This document shows, one piece after another, positions 15,142 to 16,631 of a stretch of DNA of 16,631 nt. Origin of the DNA: Candidatus Cloacimonadota bacterium (lineage in GTDB: Bacteria; Cloacimonadota; Cloacimonadia; Cloacimonadales; TCS61). The notes under the pieces are model-generated. The model did no database searches. It was not told the DNA's origin and saw nothing but the letters and a program-made list of their open reading frames with translations. The position numbers and the translations under genes are program-made. The stretch's first letter is position 1. Every line of letters begins with the position of its first letter. The stretch lies in NCBI GenBank assembly GCA_027858325.1, contig JAQICU010000171.1, positions 1 to 16,631 on the forward strand, given 5' to 3'.

Positions 15142-15870
15142 ATGAAAGTAATTGCAATAATTCCTGCCAGATATGATTCCACTCGTTTCCCCGGAAAACC
15201 TCTGGCAAAATTAGGAAATAAATACATTATCCAGCATGTTTATGAACAGGCACAAAAAAGTGGTTTGTTTGCTGAAGTTATTGTAGGAACAGATGATCAG
15301 CGAATATTTGAAGCAGTTGAAGGTTTTGCTGGAAAGGTTATTCTAACCAGTAAAAAACATAAAAGCGGTACAGATCGCGTAGCTGAGGTTTGTGGTAAAA
15401 TGCTTATCTGCGAGGATGCTGATGTTATCATCAATGTGCAGGGTGATGAGCCATTCATCACCGAAAAACCACTCAGGAAATTAATCGAAGCTTTTGATGA
15501 TCCTAAAGTTATGGTTGCGTCTCTAATGCACGAGGCAAGTGCAGATATTGAAAATCCAAATGTGGTGAAAGTTGTATGTGATGAAAATAATAACGCTCTT
15601 AATTTCTCACGCTCTCCAATTCCATATTCCCGGACTTCTAAAACCGGATATTTCAAACATATTGGAGTTTATGCTTTCAGAAGAAAAACACTATTTGAAT
15701 TTGTAGAATTACCGGAAAGTAGATTAGAAAAAATTGAAAAACTTGAACAATTAAGACTTTTGGAAAACGGATACAAAATTAGAATGGTCATTACAGAGTA
15801 TAAGGGCATTGGTATTGATACACCACAGGATCTGGAAAGAGCTGAGAATCTTTTGAAAATGAATAAATAG
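15142..15870 (+). CDS. kdsB: 3-deoxy-manno-octulosonate cytidylyltransferase (CMP-Kdo synthetase)
   Basis: Cytoplasmic enzyme that activates Kdo with CTP to CMP-Kdo, the donor for the Kdo transferase that builds the LPS inner core. The 242 residues are full length. Seen: nucleotide-binding N-terminus P-A-R-Y-D-S-T-R-F-P-G-K-P-L (8-21), G-T-D-D-Q-R-I (49-55), S-G-T-D-R (75-79), metal/substrate site N-V-Q-G-D-E-P-F (98-105), F-S-R-S-P-I-P-Y (155-162), K-H-I-G-V-Y-A-F-R (172-180), L-E-Q-L-R (201-205) and G-I-D-T-P-Q-D-L (224-231). AAGGAG is present but about 11 bases from the ATG, slightly far. It shows that the organism makes Kdo-containing LPS and so has an outer membrane, consistent with the barrel and lipoproteins nearby. 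A palindrome-rich region follows. Confidence 0.97.
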   Translation: MKVIAIIPARYDSTRFPGKPLAKLGNKYIIQHVYEQAQKSGLFAEVIVGTDDQRIFEAVEGFAGKVILTSKKHKSGTDRVAEVCGKMLICEDADVIINVQGDEPFITEKPLRKLIEAFDDPKVMVASLMHEASADIENPNVVKVVCDENNNALNFSRSPIPYSRTSKTGYFKHIGVYAFRRKTLFEFVELPESRLEKIEKLEQLRLLENGYKIRMVITEYKGIGIDTPQDLERAENLLKMNK

Positions 15871-15878
15871 AAAGAAAA

Positions 15879-15928
15879 TTTTAGCAACGAACCTGTCTTC
15901 GCTAAAGCTACGCCAAGGCAGGCTAAAA
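15879..15928. repeat. Palindromic repeat unit after kdsB
   Basis: Inner stem of eight pairs (15892-15899 with 15915-15922, one G-U), then a C-C mismatch, GC/GC pairs and a 9-base loop. An outer stem TTTTAG (15879-15884) pairs with CTAAAA (15923-15928). The 7-bp direct repeat AACGAAC at 15886-15892 and 15927-15933 brackets the inner stem, resembling a target-site duplication. Probably a dispersed palindromic element; it may also stop kdsB transcription, but there is no T-tract. Confidence 0.65.
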
Positions 15929-15944
15929 CGAACAAAAGCAAATA

Positions 15945-15966
15945 AAAGAGATATGCGACTCTCTTT
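15945..15966. repeat. Short perfect inverted repeat between convergent genes
   Basis: AAAGAGA (15945-15951) and TCTCTTT (15960-15966) form a 7-bp stem with an 8-base loop. A short T-run is part of the stem, not a tail. It lies between converging genes and touches the next palindrome by two bases. Confidence 0.55.
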
Positions 15967-16030
15967 GCGTCCGTTCTCCGTAGTACTACGAAGGATGAAA
16001 GTAATCTTCATGCTGCATCAAACGACGCAA
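15965..16030. repeat. Multibranched palindromic element
   Basis: Outer stem TTGCGTC-C-GTT (15965-15975) with AACGACGCAA (16021-16030): ten pairs with one bulged C. Inside are a perfect 12-bp palindrome CGTAGTACTACG (15979-15990) and a smaller stem ATGAA/TTCAT (15995-15999 / 16007-16011), giving a three-way-junction fold. The right flank, reading GACGCAATCTT, resembles the end of short intergenic repeats common in many bacterial genomes; that comparison is from memory. The stretch 15871-16078 holds no gene that I can support. Confidence 0.65.
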
Positions 16031-16078
16031 TCTTAACTGATAAAAATAAAATTAAACTCGGATTGAACAAGTGACAAC

Positions 16079-16189
16079 TTAATCTCCAATCACTTCTTTG
16101 CTTTCTTTAAGTTTTGTGCCACCAACTTTGACCCCTTTAGCAAATTTTTTATTTTCAATTAGTTTTTGTAAATCCTCTTTGTAAATAAT
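16079..16189 (-). other. Out-of-frame 3' coding remnant of the right-edge lipoprotein gene
   Basis: Directly after the in-frame end of the right-edge gene, the -1 frame stays open for about 33 more codons after K-E-D-L-Q-K-L-I-E-N, rich in Lys/Glu/Gly and ending at a TAA (16079-16081). Composition and spacing look coding. Adding one A to the AAA run at 16178-16180 would join it to the upstream frame without any stop. Most likely the true C-terminus of that protein, separated by a one-base deletion or an assembly error. Confidence 0.55.
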
Positions 16190-16631
16190 TTAGAATCTAA
16201 TCCTGTTTTATTTTTATAAACTGAATCATTAATAATTAGCTTATTGTCTATTAAAATATAAGCTGCATATTGATCATCAAAAGACGACCACAATAGGCTG
16301 CATGAAATAGTAGGTAGCTCTTTGTCATAAAGAACATGAATAGTGCGAGGAAGACCTCTTTCATCAATATCAACTTCTTTTGCTGCTCCTGCAGTTCTCA
16401 TGGGAATAATAAGAAAATTTCTTTCTATTTGCTCTTCTTTGAATAATTCACCTTCTTTAATACCTTCAGAAGATCTCTTAATGTCAGATCCTTTATATTT
16501 GATTTCAGATTCATATGAATAAAATTGCAATAGTATTAAATCAGCAGGTGTTAAGTTATTATTCTCTACAAGCATTTTTGTTAAAGGAATGTATGAACTA
16601 CATGAGAACAATGTTATTAATAATATTGATA
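16159..16631 (-). CDS. Partial lipoprotein of unknown function, probably frameshifted
   Basis: The 5' end lies beyond the window: the frame stays open to the last base and reads S-I-L-L-I-T-L-F-S-C-S-S at the edge, a signal helix with an L-F-S-C lipobox (cysteine codon 16600-16602). This argues for a start further right and against the TTG at 16611. About 155 residues are visible, with no family I recognise: a charged helix region followed by beta-rich sequence with L-P-R-T-I-H-V-L-Y-D and S-L-L-W-S-S-F. The current stop (16159-16161) follows a seeming frameshift at the AAA run 16178-16180; the -1 frame continues plausibly to 16079. It converges on kdsB across the palindrome cluster. Lipoprotein call is good; function unknown. 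Confidence 0.7.
   Translation of the reverse strand, partial: SILLITLFSCSSYIPLTKMLVENNNLTPADLILLQFYSYESEIKYKGSDIKRSSEGIKEGELFKEEQIERNFLIIPMRTAGAAKEVDIDERGLPRTIHVLYDKELPTISCSLLWSSFDDQYAAYILIDNKLIINDSVYKNKTGLDSKLFTKRIYKN

Noticed and set aside
15879..16030. CRISPR array.
   Set aside because: The units differ from one another, with no regularly spaced identical repeats and no cas genes.
16170..16190. Programmed -1 frameshift site.
   Set aside because: No X-XXY-YYZ slippery heptamer and no obvious downstream stimulatory structure; loss of one base is simpler.

Overview
This is a stretch of ordinary chromosome from an AT-rich, Gram-negative (diderm) bacterium. The mix points to the FCB side of the bacterial tree, and the overall flavour is that of Candidatus Cloacimonadota or a close relative. 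Reasons: a gingipain-type (C25) peptidase with a C-terminal FlgD/type IX-like sorting domain directly next to a PorV-like outer-membrane barrel, a prolyl-tRNA synthetase of the archaeal/eukaryotic type, kdsB (hence Kdo and LPS), many lipoproteins, and AGGAG-like ribosome binding sites. The taxonomic assignment is inference; no 16S or other phylogenetic marker is present.

Layout. Bases 27-12144 are all on the minus strand. Read in the direction of transcription they are: proS (12144-10621); an S4-domain/PncC (CinA C-domain) fusion whose start codon overlaps the proS stop; a 1673-residue PorU/gingipain-like C25 peptidase; a PorV-like barrel; a two-domain FN3-like lipoprotein; a very small SLBB-domain protein; and a Wzc-like tyrosine autokinase/chain-length regulator with a C-terminal tyrosine tail. 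A 240-bp AT-rich divergent intergenic region (12145-12384) separates these from a plus-strand group: mnmG, an LPP20-like lipoprotein and kdsB. The last gene, at the right edge, is a minus-strand lipoprotein that runs out of the window at its 5' end and appears frameshifted at its 3' end.

How the genes may work together. proS and mnmG serve translation (tRNA charging and tRNA wobble modification), and the S4 domain on PncC may belong with them. The next five minus-strand genes form a cell-surface unit. The peptidase/PorV-like pair resembles the porU-porV pair of the type IX secretion system, in which PorU cleaves sorting domains and cargo is attached to anionic LPS. Here the pair lies directly upstream of, and is probably co-transcribed with, genes for polysaccharide export and chain-length control. 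That suggests, without proving, a link between surface protein attachment and glycan export. kdsB activates Kdo for the LPS core.

Non-coding structure. Two intergenic regions hold clustered inverted repeats without T-tracts, so they look like dispersed palindromic repeat elements rather than simple terminators: 14235-14325 (two hairpins plus a 10-bp direct repeat, with a possible loop-to-leader interaction) and 15879-16030 (three hairpin units, one a multibranched structure). I saw no rRNA, tRNA, CRISPR array, transposase or phage gene. The most unusual protein is the S4-PncC fusion; the most useful annotation correction is the probable frameshift at about 16178-16180.
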